Shown: piece by piece, positions 37,528 through 50,093 of the stretch
How the letters are laid out: every line of letters starts with the position of its first letter
How positions within the stretch are numbered: position 1 is the stretch's first letter
Origin: Galaxea fascicularis
Taxonomy: Eukaryota; Cnidaria; Anthozoa; Scleractinia; Euphylliidae
Reading direction: 5' to 3'
DNA length: 64,000 nt
Assembly: GCA_948470475.1 (NCBI GenBank)
Contig: OX419347.1
Coordinates: 14,433,675-14,497,674, forward strand
The notes under the pieces: model-generated
The model's database searches: none
The model's input: only the letters and a program-made list of their open reading frames with translations
What the model was told of the DNA's origin: nothing
Translations under genes and position numbers: made by a program

Positions 37528-40500
37528 TGAAACCCACAAGAGCGCCTACTACGCAATTGCATGCAAATTTTTCGCCACATCACGAGACCATATATATTGC
37601 ACCCATATGCCAGAAATTGATTGTTAATATAGCAGGGAAAAGCACAAGATTACCCCTTTGCTAGGCTTAATCAATCAGTTGATGCCGCGGGGCTCAATAT
37701 CTCCAAAAACTCAATAAAACCGACATGTGTCTCCATGCGCCAAAAGCTGTTCAAAAGGTAATTTTAAAATTTCATACGATTGGCTAAGAAACCAATAAAC
37801 CATAGCGACAAAAATGTATTTCAACACAAAAATTAGGTGTCAGCTTTTACGCTCATCAGCTTTTTACCCCGATATTTTTAGCGATGCTCTCCGCGGCGAA
37901 TAGTTTTAAAATATTTATCGGAAATATGGGGCGATGTTTGACCGAAGAGAAATGGCAATGACGTCACTCGGCAGCACTTACAAATATTGAACAATATTAA
38001 AGTATTAATTTTTGAATATAAATTATTCAAACTTTTTGTACTCAATGTTTTGACACAAATTTTAGCAAAGCAAATTAGCAACAACCTTGGTAACCAAAAT
38101 AATATTATGCTCACTCCCTAAACTCAGTCTAAAATTTTGTAAAAATGGCGTAAAATGTCGACCGCGCGAAGCAGATTAACAAAGATCTCTTGATCTCTCC
38201 TTTGCAAACTCATCGCAATTACGTAGAACAAATTTTCGCTCCTTCCACCTTTTGTTTGACGCTTCTTATATCTTCCCGTAAGATCGCTTGACTAGTTTTG
38301 TCAGTTTTCCAATGCCCGCGGCCCCGATGGTTCAAGGAAAACGTAATGACATCAGTCGAATTAGTCTGCTTGGCGTCTATATGGCGGCGTATTCATCGAC
38401 GTTTCCAGCTTTGCATTAATAGCTGATTATAATACTTCCCTTTCCTCGGATCGGAAAGACTTGGAATTTAAAAACTGAATAAGTCAAAACATGCAACAAT
38501 ACTAAAATAAACCAGCGGGGCCACTGAAACCGGTGGCATATTACGTAATATACAGGACGGCTTAAACAGGGTAACCAGGCGTTCTGTAGCCACGTTTTGA
38601 GAAGGCGTAAAGTAAGGTGTAAATATATTACTTATATCTATTCACGTGATGTATGGCATCCAATTCCGTTGTCAGCTGTTTTAAGCTTGTTTTATTTGGT
38701 AATGCTTTCTTGACTTTTTTTGCAACTGAACATGAATTCCGTATTAGCCGGAAACATATATTTCAGCTTGAACTGTGTAAACACCGGCAACTAATTATTA
38801 TTCTAGGAAATCTTGCGCTTTTATGGTAGCTGTAACGGAACCACTGATGCAGATGAAAATGAATCAGATACAAAACGTGACAAAAGAAACCATTTTCGTC
38901 TGTCTTCGATATCACACGCATTTCACTTAGCTCATTTCCGCGGTATTTGACTTTGCAATTTCTAGGGCTAATGCTTGCAGAATATGAGTCAGATATAGTG
39001 CGCTTCTTTGTAAGGAAACTATTTCCTTGATCAAGACTTTTGTTTACATAAGCTATAGAGGCACCTCACACAAAGATTGTTTATTGACCATTTGCTCGCT
39101 TCCCCAGTAATCTCTGTTGGATTTGCCTCATAATGTAAGGAGACTGGGTGCAAGCGATAGAATATAAGCCTGGCTATGAGGAATATGAGCTGATGGCATG
39201 GCAGGGAGAGTGGGAACCCAGATTACGGTACGGGCATCAAGATTATCGTATGAGAAAGCTTTACTCTTACATTACTGAAATTAAACCGTAGTAGCACATC
39301 GTATGACCCCTACAAACTTAGATAGCAGATCAGCCACGCCATCGGCCATCGCCTTGCAGCGCAGAGAAGTTTAGCTACCAGAGCATCTGGCAGTGAACGA
39401 AAAGTGATTATATGGGTTCCATTCGGCGACTGAGAGTTTTCTTCGTCCAATTCTTATGGTGTAAATATTTAAGCTGAAAGTTTACCATGTTTCTTTTTTA
39501 TCACGACAACGCATGATATCGTCGGCAAAGACTATTTGCATTGTTTTCCATATTGATGTACGATGTAATGGCAGTTGATTCAATACCAGGAAACTATGCC
39601 AAAAGATCGGTACCAAAAAGGGAAACTGAAGAGAAAAATATAGACAAATGCAATATTTTTTGGAGGTGTGTTTACTGAAGGTAGGGGGCGTGGTCGAAGG
39701 CCGACCAATTCCTTAAATATCAACCAATAGGAGACCAGGAAAGGCAAAGGTGATAGTAAGTAACAGGTTTGAGAGTTGAAAAGTGTCGCTACGCTTGATA
39801 TACGCCGTCTTAATAATACTTGCTGTTCTTGAATTACTTCTTTAATTTACGGAGTGATTTCAAATATCAGGACAAATTCGTATGCTCCGCAATGTCGCCA
39901 GGTTTTTTAAATACGTGATTTGTCGAACACTCCAGAAGCAGGAGAAAATAAAATAATAAATACCGAACTTTCCACGTGGGTAGAGTCGAAGGCCCACGCC
40001 TTGCAAAGACACTAATTCAAGTCCACAGAAATTCCTGTTACTTCACACAACACATACAAGGCAAAGGCTATCAGTTAACCTTGGCTGGTTAGTAAAAGGT
40101 TTACACCTGTCAGTAGAGTTGAGGCAACGCTGCGTTATTTACTGTTTCACTCCATTATGATTAATTCGCCTTTGTTGAACTTCAGTTGCCGAGTGGCGTT
40201 TCCGAAAGTCGCGCTTTTATGATTTAGTGTCTTCCTGGTGTCGCTAGGTTATTTTTTCAATCACATCGCTTGACAAACAAACTCAAACAACTAAGCTAGA
40301 GGAACTGATAAATAGAACAAGAACTTGAATATCAAAATTTTCTTGTATTTGTGCTTATGAAGCCGGGGAAAATCCGGTGAATGAGATTGGAGGCTAGCCA
40401 CTTCACGTGAAATCTATCAATTGGAGTTCGATAGAACTTTCATCATTTCACAATATAACCACCAAGGCAAGGGCTAGGGTTCACATAAACGTAGAAAACA

Positions 40501-42423
40501 AGTAAAAGCTTTAATGAATCTCAGGCGACATATCTATATTTTCCAATAAAATCACTTTATTTTAATTGTCTCCTCGACTTGCTGAGCAGCCACGCTTTTA
40601 TTTTACATGTTCCGCCGACGTTGCCAGGTTCTTTTGTTTTGGGTCGAACCTTTTCTATAATATGGCTTTGCCGACAGTATTCGAGTCTGCCGCCATATTA
40701 AACTTTGCTGGCGCCACATGGAGTATCTACTCGAAAATCAAGCGAACTTCAGCTAATATATAACAAGGGTGCCCAAGGACTGGAGAACATTAGCGCACAA
40801 ATTCTTTAAATTTTCGGTTTTGAGTATATTACTCTCTTTAAGAGAAATATTTGAGTGCACGTTATGAAAGGAAAAGATATATATATATGTATATAATTAA
40901 GAATTTATATAGAAGATTCAAGTTACACAAATGCTTATATAATTAGACTGTTTAGGGGACAAACTTTCCTCTCTGAATCTCAGACAAACTGATTGACCTT
41001 CTGCCGCCGGCTAGGCAATATTTCGCTCTTTACAGCAGAAACATGAACTTACTCTCTGAATACAAAAGAAATAAAATGACTTTCCAGCGTGCAAAGAATA
41101 ATCGACATTTGTCATAGCATTTTTCCCCAGAGCATGGGATCACTATTCAGCCCTCATACCGTATTGTTCTGCATGAACTTAACTGTCACCCCCCCCCCCC
41201 CCTCCCCTACCACAACGTTTAATCACCCTCACAGTACACTGTTCAAAGTAACACCAATACGAACCCTGGCGTTTGTACCTCGGTTATCGACGAATGTCGC
41301 ATCTTTGGCCGGGTATTCAAAGTGCTGTACTGATCAAGGACAATAGTTCGTGGTTTGGTCGGGGAAAGCAAAGAACACTTTTCATGCAAAAAACAAAAGG
41401 GGTAACGTTCATGGTCTTCCTCACGTAAAGTGCAAAGTTCTTGCTGGATGGATGTAGAGCCCTTTGGAAGGAATCGCTGACCAATGCCCATGACTATAAT
41501 CCATAAAGGAAATAAGGCTTGTAAATGACGAGGTTCACTGTTTTCAGCTTAGATAAATAACTGTTTACTATGAGGTGACAACATATTTAAGAGGTAACAA
41601 TACACCAACAAGAAAACCCGTGAAATAAAACAAACATTTCTAACTGAACGAACTCGGAAATTTTAGCTAATTTTTTCGGAAGACAGCCGTGTATCGCTTT
41701 GAATTGAATCGTTAGGAAGATAAATTCTGTATAAGGTATTGTTTAAATGTTCGTTGCCGGTCTGCAATATATCATTAAGAATATTAAACAGCTGAGATGA
41801 TTACTAACCGAAAATTACATGAATTACATGATGTTGTGTGTAACTGCACCTTACAATATTGGAGGAAACAACAGCAATGATTACCAATAACTGTTAAGTT
41901 TATAACACAGTAATTAGGGTAAATACCAGATCATACACGCAATATTCATTAGCAAGACCAAGACCAAATCAAAGCGTTCACAAGCACGCACAGTTTATCC
42001 GTAATTCATTCTTCATTCGGTTAATTGAAGTCGAAACAGCCGTGTTAAGACTTATACGGGTGACTGGTTATTTAAACGAATCGGGAACGAAGTTTGAGTA
42101 GTGTACAACAAACCCATGGCCTTGGTAAAATTCAACTTCGTTAACTTTAAACTAAACGTTATTCACTATGAAGAGGGACAAATTTATACAATACACACCA
42201 AGACTGCGTGAAATGAAGGTTTAGAAGAAAAAACACTTTTAAAATTATTCACTCCTCATCGGGGCTTTTCAGAGATAATGATGTACATATCTGACACAAT
42301 ATTTCAAATATAACATAACAGGTTAAGAATCGGCAGGAGACAGGAGGTAGACCAGTTGGCTATTTACAAACGTAGCCGAGAAGTAGATGTAAGATGTAGC
42401 GGCTTATTGATACACTATTTTAT

Positions 42424-42575
42424 TAATGATCAGTTCCAAGTGAATTGTGGGTAGATCCAGTCCTTTGTGGGGGCAAACGGTCAAAGTCAGAATTTCAAAT
42501 TACGTCTTTAAATGGCCGTTTTCTCTCACAGAGGACTAGATCTACCCACAATTCACTCGGAACTGATGATTAGCA
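42424..42575. mobile_element. Foldback element
   Basis: AGTGAATTGTGGGTAGATC at the left pairs with GATCTACCCACAATTCACT at the right, extended by GATCAGTTCC/GGAACTGATG and CAGTCCTTTGTG/CACAGAGGACTAG. The centre is ~60 bp. Confidence 0.8.
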
Positions 42576-42867
42576 AAACGGTGTATTGTCGTAACTTGTG
42601 GTCGGGCTATACTTTGTCCTACAGTGTAAATAACCGGTCCAAAAATTCAAACGAACTGTTCAATACCACGGTGATTTGGTGGGCTGTTATAGTGAGAAAA
42701 GAACGTCGGATACCCAGGGCATCAGTTAATGCGAGTGGGAGCGTAGAGCATCGGCCAAAACCCGGGGCTTGGGACAAAAGACTTCCCTGTGGTAGTGTGG
42801 CCTGAAACCTTTTTTCTTGTTGATTTTCATACAACAGGTTGCCAGAGCGTATTTGTACAATTAACTA

Positions 42868-43077
42868 TTTAAACCTTAAAATCAAAATTGAAATTATCAT
42901 TTGTTGCCTCTACACATTTCCTATAGAAGTAGTAGGGAGAAATTGTTAAAATATCAAGTTAATCCATCTTGTGTGATCCTATCGCCCTTAATTTTCCCGT
43001 GACCACTCTGTTTTTTTAAGTGTTGATATCACAAGGAAAAATTGGACGTTGGTAAATCTAGGGTTTAGAAGGTTAAA
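42868..43077. mobile_element. Diverged copy of the TTAACCCTTT MITE family
   Basis: Begins TTTAAACCTTAAAATC and ends GGGTTTAGAAGGTTAAAC, with an internal CATTTCCTATAGAAGTAGTA and GATATCACAAGG block in the order seen in the other copies. Strongly diverged. Confidence 0.4.
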
Positions 43078-43298
43078 CAGGGAGGTGCTTGTTTGAGGGA
43101 ACAGAATACGACAAACTGGCCGGAAACAACCTTGACTGGGCCCAAAACACCACTGTTCGAATCACACTACCTCAGCTGAGAAAGACAAACATGAGGCAAA
43201 ATGTGGAGCAACTAAATTTTAAGGAAGACTTTCCGTCTTTTTCTCATTCATCCATTCATTTTTCTCTTCCCTTTTCATACAACACTTCTTGATCTTGC

Positions 43299-43304
43299 TT
43301 TATT
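43299..43304 (-). terminator. AATAAA overlapping the BRX1 stop codon
   Basis: The final Lys codons and stop (AAA AAA TAA A) contain the hexamer AATAAA. If used, it would leave a 3' UTR of only ~15-30 nt. A downstream signal may be used instead. Confidence 0.3.
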
Positions 43305-46300
43305 TTTTCTTGCCGTTTTCTCTTGCTCGAGCAATATCGATGTCTGATTGGGTGATTGTATGAAAGACGTCATCAACGTCATAAATGTCAGTGGGCCAAT
43401 TTTTGTTGGCTTCTCTGCGATCCTCGAGGGCTTGTTTCGATTCCACACGATCGCGATACCGCATGGCCGCTTGCTTGCGGATCATTCGGCGATACTACGA
43501 GACAATAAGTCACCGGTTAGCACTTGGCTGGGATAATATAAACGACACTCCTTTAGAGAGGCCCATTGTTTGGGGAAAGAGTTGCAATTGCTTTTTTTCC
43601 CATGCAAATTTATCAGAGAAAAAGAAGCAAGACACAGTACCGTGAGAACCAGAGCAAGCGTACTAATTCTATAACCAATGCGGAATGTGACCTTCACGCG
43701 ATGTTTCCCGACGTAAGCAACCAACAACAAATTTTTCCCGCGCTCAGTACCAGTTACCAGGCCTCCAGCGCTTGGCCCCGGTTCCATGCATAAACGTTTT
43801 GTCGAACACCACATACAAAAACAGGAAAAAAGATCAATTTTCTAAGCTTAGGAAAACAGTATAAAACTGCCGTACCTCATTTGGTGACTGATAATGTGGG
43901 TTCTCGTACAAAGTTGGTCCACCAAAACTTCCCTCAAACACTCTGATGAGGTTTAAGATGAAACGAGGACCTACAATAAAATGACAATGATAACGATAAC
44001 GGTGACGATAACAGTAACAATAACGATAACAGCAACGATAACGATAACGATAACAGTAATACCAACGATAATGATAACGGTAACGATAACAGTAACGATA
44101 ACGATAACAGCAACGATAACGATAACAGTAATACCAACGATAATGATAACGGTAACGATAACAGTAACGATAACGATAACAGCAACGATAACGATAACAG
44201 TAATGCCAACGATAATGATAACGGTAACGATAACAGTAACGATAACAGCACCGATAACGGTAACGGTAACGATAATAGTAATGCCAGTGATAATGATAAT
44301 GATAACGGTAACTGTACGATAACGGTAACGGTAACGACAACGGTAACGATAACAGTAACGCCAACGATAACGCCAACGATAACGGTAACGATAACAGTAA
44401 CGCCAACGATAACGATGACGGTAACGATAACAGTAACGATAACAACGACAACGATAACGGTAACGATAACAGTAACGGTAACGATAATGGTAATGACAAT
44501 GACAATGATAAAGATGATGATAATGATGAACACTCAACAGAAAAGTAACAAAAGGCTAATTCAATCCTACACGTTTTAGCTTTATTCTGTCCGAAATGTC
44601 ACCCTTCTTCTGTCGAAACTCCTCTCAAAAGATAAATATAGTTTAAATAGCTGCAAAGCAAAACTTAAGGTTGTTGTTGTTTTAGAGATGGAAAGAAATC
44701 AACTTACCAATCTCAAGTAAAGATCCATCCTCTTCGACAATCTGAAAAGAAGACATAAACTGGTTAAACTGAAAATACTTGATTTTGAAATTTTGTCACG
44801 AAACCTTCATGAAGTTGCTAGTCCTGAAGTTGTTTTCTACAGGGTACATGGGAATCTAAATTACGTGGTGGAGTTTTTACGTGACATGCATTTGTCAACT
44901 GACACCAATAAGTCAAAACAATCAAATAAAATACCTATTTACCTGGAAATTTCTGAACCAAATTCTGTTATCTTCTATTGAGAACGAGAGAACATGATCC
45001 ACAAATGGTTTACTCTTGGGATGATAGCAGGGAGTGCTAAAAGTCTGCAAATCAAAAGAAATCAGTGTTTTAGAAGTGTAGCAATCCTAAGATGGGTTTT
45101 GTTTCTTGCAATTCCAGTTCAAATACATGATTTCATATATTCACACTCATCTATTCATCCTTCCCAGTTTTATTGCAAACCCACAAAATGACCAGCTCTC
45201 CGTTGGCTTGTTAGAGGTCATGGGTTCAACTCACGAACAAATTTGAATTTTTTTTCAGGTTTCATTTTTGCTACCTCTCAAGTAGTGTTCATAACTGCGA
45301 CAATCGCATACATCTTCATCACATACCTGTATGAACATTTCTTTCAACAGAGAATAATGAGGTGATTCATCAAAGTGCTGAAAACAAGGGAAGAAAAATA
45401 TGTATAATATATAATTACAGTGTAGGACTTGGAAGTTTAGGCCAATTAACAAAGATCATAATGGCCCTTACATGCAACTTCACCAAAGGGGCCAGGGGTC
45501 TCATTCTCAAAACATATAAATAGTTATTGGTACTTGAAAGTCAGTTTTCAGTTCCATCTTACATCTGTTGGTACCAAATTTTTAACAAAGTAGCCCAACA
45601 CATTTATTAGTATAGGAAATCGCATGACCTCGAGTACAATTCGGGATTAATAGGTACCGGTACAAGTGATTTTGAAAGTTCTCAAAATTCCACGAAGAAG
45701 GTAGTGAGATTTTTTAGTGCATTCAACACAATTACCAACTTACATGCCATTGTCATGGAAACTTAATAGGTACTCCTACGGAGTACTATTTGGGATTAAT
45801 TGTACTGCTCTCGACCAATCAGAATTAAGTAATTTTGTTGAATGTACTATAAGTCTTGTAATTTTCTACACTTTTATCCCTTCAAATTTATTGCAAATTC
45901 AATGTTGGCCAATAAACACTGTGCAAATGAAATAGTTAACAAAAGCAAATTGAAGCCTGTATTATTATGCATTGTGAGGACTGCAGTATACATTCACTTG
46001 GAATAAATCTACTTGTTGTGTTGCAACACCACTTCATCCTCTTTAGTCTGCAAGCAGCAATTGCTCTTATTGATACTCAGACAGTTTTAACTGAGAGCAT
46101 CAAGTTTGAATTACACATGATAATTTTTTTGTATCACAGTCTGTGGAGTTCACTGATTTTTCACTTGAAGAGAAGGGGTTTCTTTCTAAAGATTCTGTGG
46201 TGCCGCATTGGTGGAGGAGTGGTAAATGAAAATTTGGTTTTTTCAACTGAGTTGATAATCAGATGGAGATAGATCATAGATCATAACAGCCTATGATCTG

Positions 46301-48604
46301 TATTTGAGTTGATAATGAAATAAAAGTAAATTGACAAACGTAATACGATTTAAAAAGCTGATGTCTCTATTGTTAGCTCTTCATCATTAAGCCAATCTGA
46401 TTTCTCACCTGATCAAAAGATAAGATTGGCCTTGATCCTTTCAATGAATTACCAGTTAATTTTAGCTCATCCATTGTGTGCACTTGAAATAAAGAGAACA
46501 CATTATATCATCACTGAAGTTTTACTGTCTCCTAATTTACTGAATGTTTTCAATCTGTGTTTGGTTCAAATGAAGATGAGGTTTCTACTCACCATTTTCA
46601 ACCAAAAACTTTGCAGATGGACCATGGGGTGTAGATGAAAACCTAAAGACAATAGAATAAGGAGATAAGAGTCTTTCAGAACAACTAGAGGGAAGTCCTT
46701 GGTTCATGGATAGAATATCAACTTGCCGCTTACCACATGAAGAGATCTTGTCCCCTACGCATTTCAAAAAAGACACACTTGTTACAATTTTTCATCTCAC
46801 AAACCTAAGGAGAGTAAGTTAAATTTGGGAAATTAGATTAATTACAAGCCATTGACATCCCAATCCTACAGACATAGAGCAAAAGAGAAGAGTTAATTAT
46901 TTTACAAACCTCATTTACTACAAAGAGTTTGTCTTTACGGTCAAGCTTGGTTTCTAGGACAAGGAGGCAAATGGAAATCATGAACAGAATCACAATGAAA
47001 TTCAGTTAAGTCAACAGCCCATTATCATTCACATTGTACTCTATTGTATTGCAAATCACACAAGAAGCATGGCATGAGCATACTTGTGTAGTTCCAGGGG
47101 TGCGATTGCGTACTGTATACGGATGAAATGAAGTGCTCTTCAATAATCAATATAATTCTTTCAAGTCATTGGAAATATCCATTTTTACACATAAATATCT
47201 GCCACGTACAGGGCTCGAGACTAATGCTAGCCACAGACTAGTGAAAATTTCGTTTTGGCTAGTAGGTTGTGTGCTTCACTAGCCATTTTGGCCAGTGAAA
47301 ATGTTAGCACAAAACATGTGCACTAGCCACTGGGCTAGTAAGCTAAAAAGTTAGTCTTGAGCTCTGATGTAGGGTGTCAAAGTCAATAATACTATAATTT
47401 CAACTGAGAGAAAAAGAGTGATTGTATTAAGCGTAAACTGCATCTTCAGTTGCAGCAGTACTACATGTAGTTTCTAAGACACCACATGTACAATACTTTA
47501 GGTAATCTCCACAATCAACAGTTGTTCACTAACTGCCTGATGTAAAGGCCACATCTACATCTACATAGTTTCAGCACTCGGCAAACTCTACGTTGACTTA
47601 TGGCTGGGATATCATGCCCAAGCTGGCTACTTGCTGAATAGAACAGATCAGAAAGGTGACACCAGGAGTGGTCACAGCCAGGGTTCATTACATCCCTAGT
47701 GGTTCTTAAACTTCCCACAGAATCAATAATTACGAAGAGTTGTGAGACAGGGCCTCCGTTTACCATGCTTATCTGAGAAGACTAGACAGTCTAACCATTT
47801 GCAGATGTCATTGAAAGGAAGCACTTTCTCCTCAGTTATTTGAAGACCCCAAGTGTTGGTCCGGCTAGGGTTTGAACCCAGAACCTTTGACACAGTAGTC
47901 TGGTGTCCTACCGACTGAGCCAACCAGTCAGCGGTAATGTCACATGTCACACAGTTGGCAGTAACGTCACATTCAGTGACTTTGGCTATAAAACCTGTCT
48001 ACAAAGAAAAACCCTACTATGCTTATAAATTGTGTACAGATCTCGGAATGATTTCCGCACAGCCCCATACATTAATTATACATGCATCACTGTCATACTA
48101 ACCCTGTTCCAAAAACGAATAGAATTTGAGTCACAAAATGCATGCATAATCAATGTATGGAGCTGTGTGGAAATCTTGCCCAGATCTCTGTGGCTACATG
48201 TATTGCAGATTAATACTCCCACCACTACAACACCGTGATTTACCAGATTTGGAGTGCGGCAGTAATTTCTGTATGTCAAGCATGAGATGTCTTGCCCTGC
48301 AAAAATAAATCAGAATTATTGAGTACTCTCTCAGCTAAATCTACTTCACTTCGTCACGAAGCAAAATAAATAGGCATTTCTTTGTACCTATGTGAGATAC
48401 CACGTGAACAGAAGACTAACACACGCTGTTTATTTGTCCACTTTCCCTGTAAACAAAGGATGAAAACTCAAATTAGCTCCCATGAAAGAATAGAATAGTA
48501 CATATTACGTTGATAAATACCTTTTTCGTTTTCTTTTTCTTAGACTGTATTCCATTTGACTTAGTTGAATCTTCCACCTCCACTATCGGTCTTTTCTTCG
48601 CCAT
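43300..48604 (-). CDS. BRIX1: Ribosome biogenesis protein BRX1 (Brix domain), 12 exons, 303 aa
   Basis: Minus-strand exons: 48604-48521, 48446-48388, 48296-48244, 46953-46910, 46804-46734, 46642-46593, 46482-46409, 45377-45327, 45044-44943, 44741-44708, 43970-43876, 43494-43300; all phases match. The start is MAKKRPIVEVED after AAA, followed by a basic SKKKKTKK stretch, a likely nuclear/nucleolar signal. Brix-domain landmarks in order: GKWTNKQRVLVFCSRG, RHLMLDIQKLLPHSK, LDRKDKLFVVNEVCEMKNCN, FFEMRRGQDLFMW, PHGPSAKFLVEN, LKLTGNSLKGSRPILSFD, FVDHVLSFSIEDNRIWFRNF, then FEGSFGGPTLYENPHYQSPN. Family knowledge: BRX1 is a nucleolar factor for 60S subunit assembly. The protein is ~50 residues shorter than human BRIX1, with reduced N- and C-terminal tails. 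The last acceptor (TCTCGTAG) has a weak pyrimidine tract but is required by frame. Confidence 0.95.
43976..44520. repeat. ATAACG/GTAACG six-base satellite in BRX1 intron 11
   Basis: About 545 bp of imperfect six-base units (GATAAC, GGTAAC, AGTAAC, GCCAAC) only 6 bp upstream of the exon 43970-43876 acceptor. All frames are open on both strands, giving long artefactual frames of Val/Ile/Thr, Leu/Ser/Pro or Tyr/Arg/His. Confidence 0.95.
47209..47366. mobile_element. MITE with CAGGGCTCGAGACTAA ends
   Basis: CAGGGCTCGAGACTAATGCT at the left and GTTAGTCTTGAGCTCTG at the right are terminal inverted repeats. The interior has several CTAGCCA/TGGCTAG repeats. It lies in BRX1 intron 3. Confidence 0.75.
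47740..47937 (-). mobile_element. tRNA-derived SINE head
   Basis: The minus strand from ~47932 reads a tRNA-like head: A box TGGCTCAGTCGG (47923-47912) and B box GGTTCAAACCC (47878-47868), spaced as in tRNA genes. It is followed by CTAGCCGGACCAACACTTGG and a unique body. The acceptor stem does not pair well, so it is a SINE rather than a tRNA gene. It lies in BRX1 intron 3; the distal end is uncertain and may reach ~47590. Confidence 0.65.
48036..48191. mobile_element. Foldback element in BRX1 intron 3
   Basis: ACAGATCTCGGAATGATTTC at the left is the imperfect inverse of GAAATCTTGCCCAGATCTCTG at the right. Inside, CCCCATACATTAATTATACA pairs with AATCAATGTATGGAGC. About 155 bp, ending ~50 bp from exon 3. 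Confidence 0.75.
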
Positions 48605-49145
48605 TTTGAAATTTCGTTTGCAACGTACATACAGTTAAAAGCATTTATCTCAAAACCTGCTGGTTAAGAGCTGCGCGGGCTCAAATTATGAAAGTTTTGT
48701 TGTTGCAACCAGGTAGAGGTTAGATTTTCGCTCTTTTCAGGTAAATATATTTGGTATGTTAGCTTTGATTTGTTATATATTACTTTTGAAAACAAAACAG
48801 CTATCTATTGTTTGTTTATGATTAAACTATTGTCTTATTCTAGTATCCTTTTAATAAAATCACTGCATTTGCGTGACCCACCTTTTTGCACGGTCATGAT
48901 ATTTTGAAAAATTATAAAGAATTCGTGAGCTGAAATTCAGTTTTTCATTACATGTTATACGTAAAAGAGACGGTCAACATGGCTACTTCCAACAAAACAG
49001 TCAACTTGTTTGTTACTGAAAGGAATTATGTTTTAAACCGGGACCGATCGAGAGGCACTCCCCTCTTCAGTGTGATTAGTTATGATTATAATTTGTTGAT
49101 AGCAGGGCACGATTGTATTCATAATTCAGTGACGTTGATGTAAAT

Positions 49146-49454
49146 CACAGGTAGCCCAAGCTCTACGGTCTATGCTGACCTTTGTATTGTAAACACCAAT
49201 GTGATATTGAAATTACAAGGCTTTGTATGGGAGAAAAAACGTATCGCATTTGAAGGGAAAATTAGCAACGATTTTCAACTTTGTGGTACCTTTTGTGTCC
49301 TGTGTGGTTCTCGGGCCGATTTAAAGGAATTTCGTGGAGTTTCAGTTCCAACAGTTTCTCTCTCTATATATATATATATTTATATAAAGCCTTATAATTT
49401 CAACATTAATTATGCTAGTGGTCAACATAGACCGTAGAGCTTGGGCTACCTGTG
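49146..49454. mobile_element. MITE with 35-bp CACAGGTAGCCCAAG inverted repeats
   Basis: CACAGGTAGCCCAAGCTCTA at the left edge and TAGAGCTTGGGCTACCTGTG at the right are exact complements. The repeat continues inwards as CGGTCTATGCTGACC/GGTCAACATAGACCG. 309 bp with a TA microsatellite inside and no coding capacity. Confidence 0.88.
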
Positions 49455-49840
49455 GTTAAATACGTAAGGTATTGATTAATTGAAACTTACGAAATGGAAC
49501 CTTGGAGCCTGTGGCTGTAAGGCAGGTATCTTTAACAGGTCACGGTTCTGTCAATTGGTAACTAAGCCAAACAGTTTCATCAGGATCTAAAAAGAAATTT
49601 TGGATAGTGATTAGGGTTAGGAGACACTTTTGGGCTTGTTTATTTATCTGTAGCACAGTGACCTGTACTTTGACCTGAGGAATGTGACCTGTAAAAGAAA
49701 CCTGCCGATGGCTGCACACATACATAACATAAACTTCTAGCAAGATAATAAGATTAAAATATTTAGAAAGTAACTGTACTTGTTCAGGACAGAAATTGTG
49801 ACTCGCAATGGTTACCAGGCTGCCCTTTCACTACAGATTT

Positions 49841-50093
49841 ATTTGATTTGCCACATTTCAAAATTGACATATACTCTAATATTTAAGCCTTAAGTACAAC
49901 TTACAGTCCTCAATTAAACATACAATGTAGGTTTTTATGCTGAATTCACCTTTCAGTACAAGAGATATTCAAAGTTTAAATTTAAATTGTAATATTTGAT
50001 TTGCCACATTTCAAAATTGACATATACTCTAATATTTAAGCCTTAAGTACAACTTACAGTCCTCAGTTAAACATACAATGTAGGTTTTTATGC
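49841..50093. repeat. 153-bp tandem duplication (second copy interrupted)
   Basis: ATTTGATTTGCCACATTTCA begins at 49841 and again at 49994; the following ~100 bp are almost identical. The last ~50 bp of the unit (GAATTCACCTTTCAGTAC...) follow copy 1 at 49941, but for copy 2 appear only at 50778, after an insertion. Confidence 0.9.

Larger units (their letters stand above)
34388..43298. other. Intergenic region upstream of the LDLR-like gene and downstream of BRX1
   Basis: About 8.9 kb without a supported gene. It contains a pogo-like MITE (36035-36200), a GCATAA-rich foldback (36345-36570), an inverted retroelement tail (36874-37527), a foldback at 42424-42575 and a MITE relative at 42868-43075. 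The stretch 37,600-42,400 is plain AT-rich sequence with only short chance frames. Confidence 0.6.

Noticed and set aside
40566..40763. 65-codon plus-strand frame in intergenic sequence
   Set aside because: No domain, no splice partners and no start context that favours it. Probably chance.
43834..44537. Long overlapping frames on both strands (up to 223 codons)
   Set aside because: They run through the six-base ATAACG satellite, which keeps every frame open, and one includes the real BRX1 exon at its end. Composition is only repeats of two or three residues.
47840..47937. Possible tRNA gene on the minus strand
   Set aside because: A and B boxes are present but the acceptor stem does not pair and unique sequence follows directly. 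A SINE head fits better.
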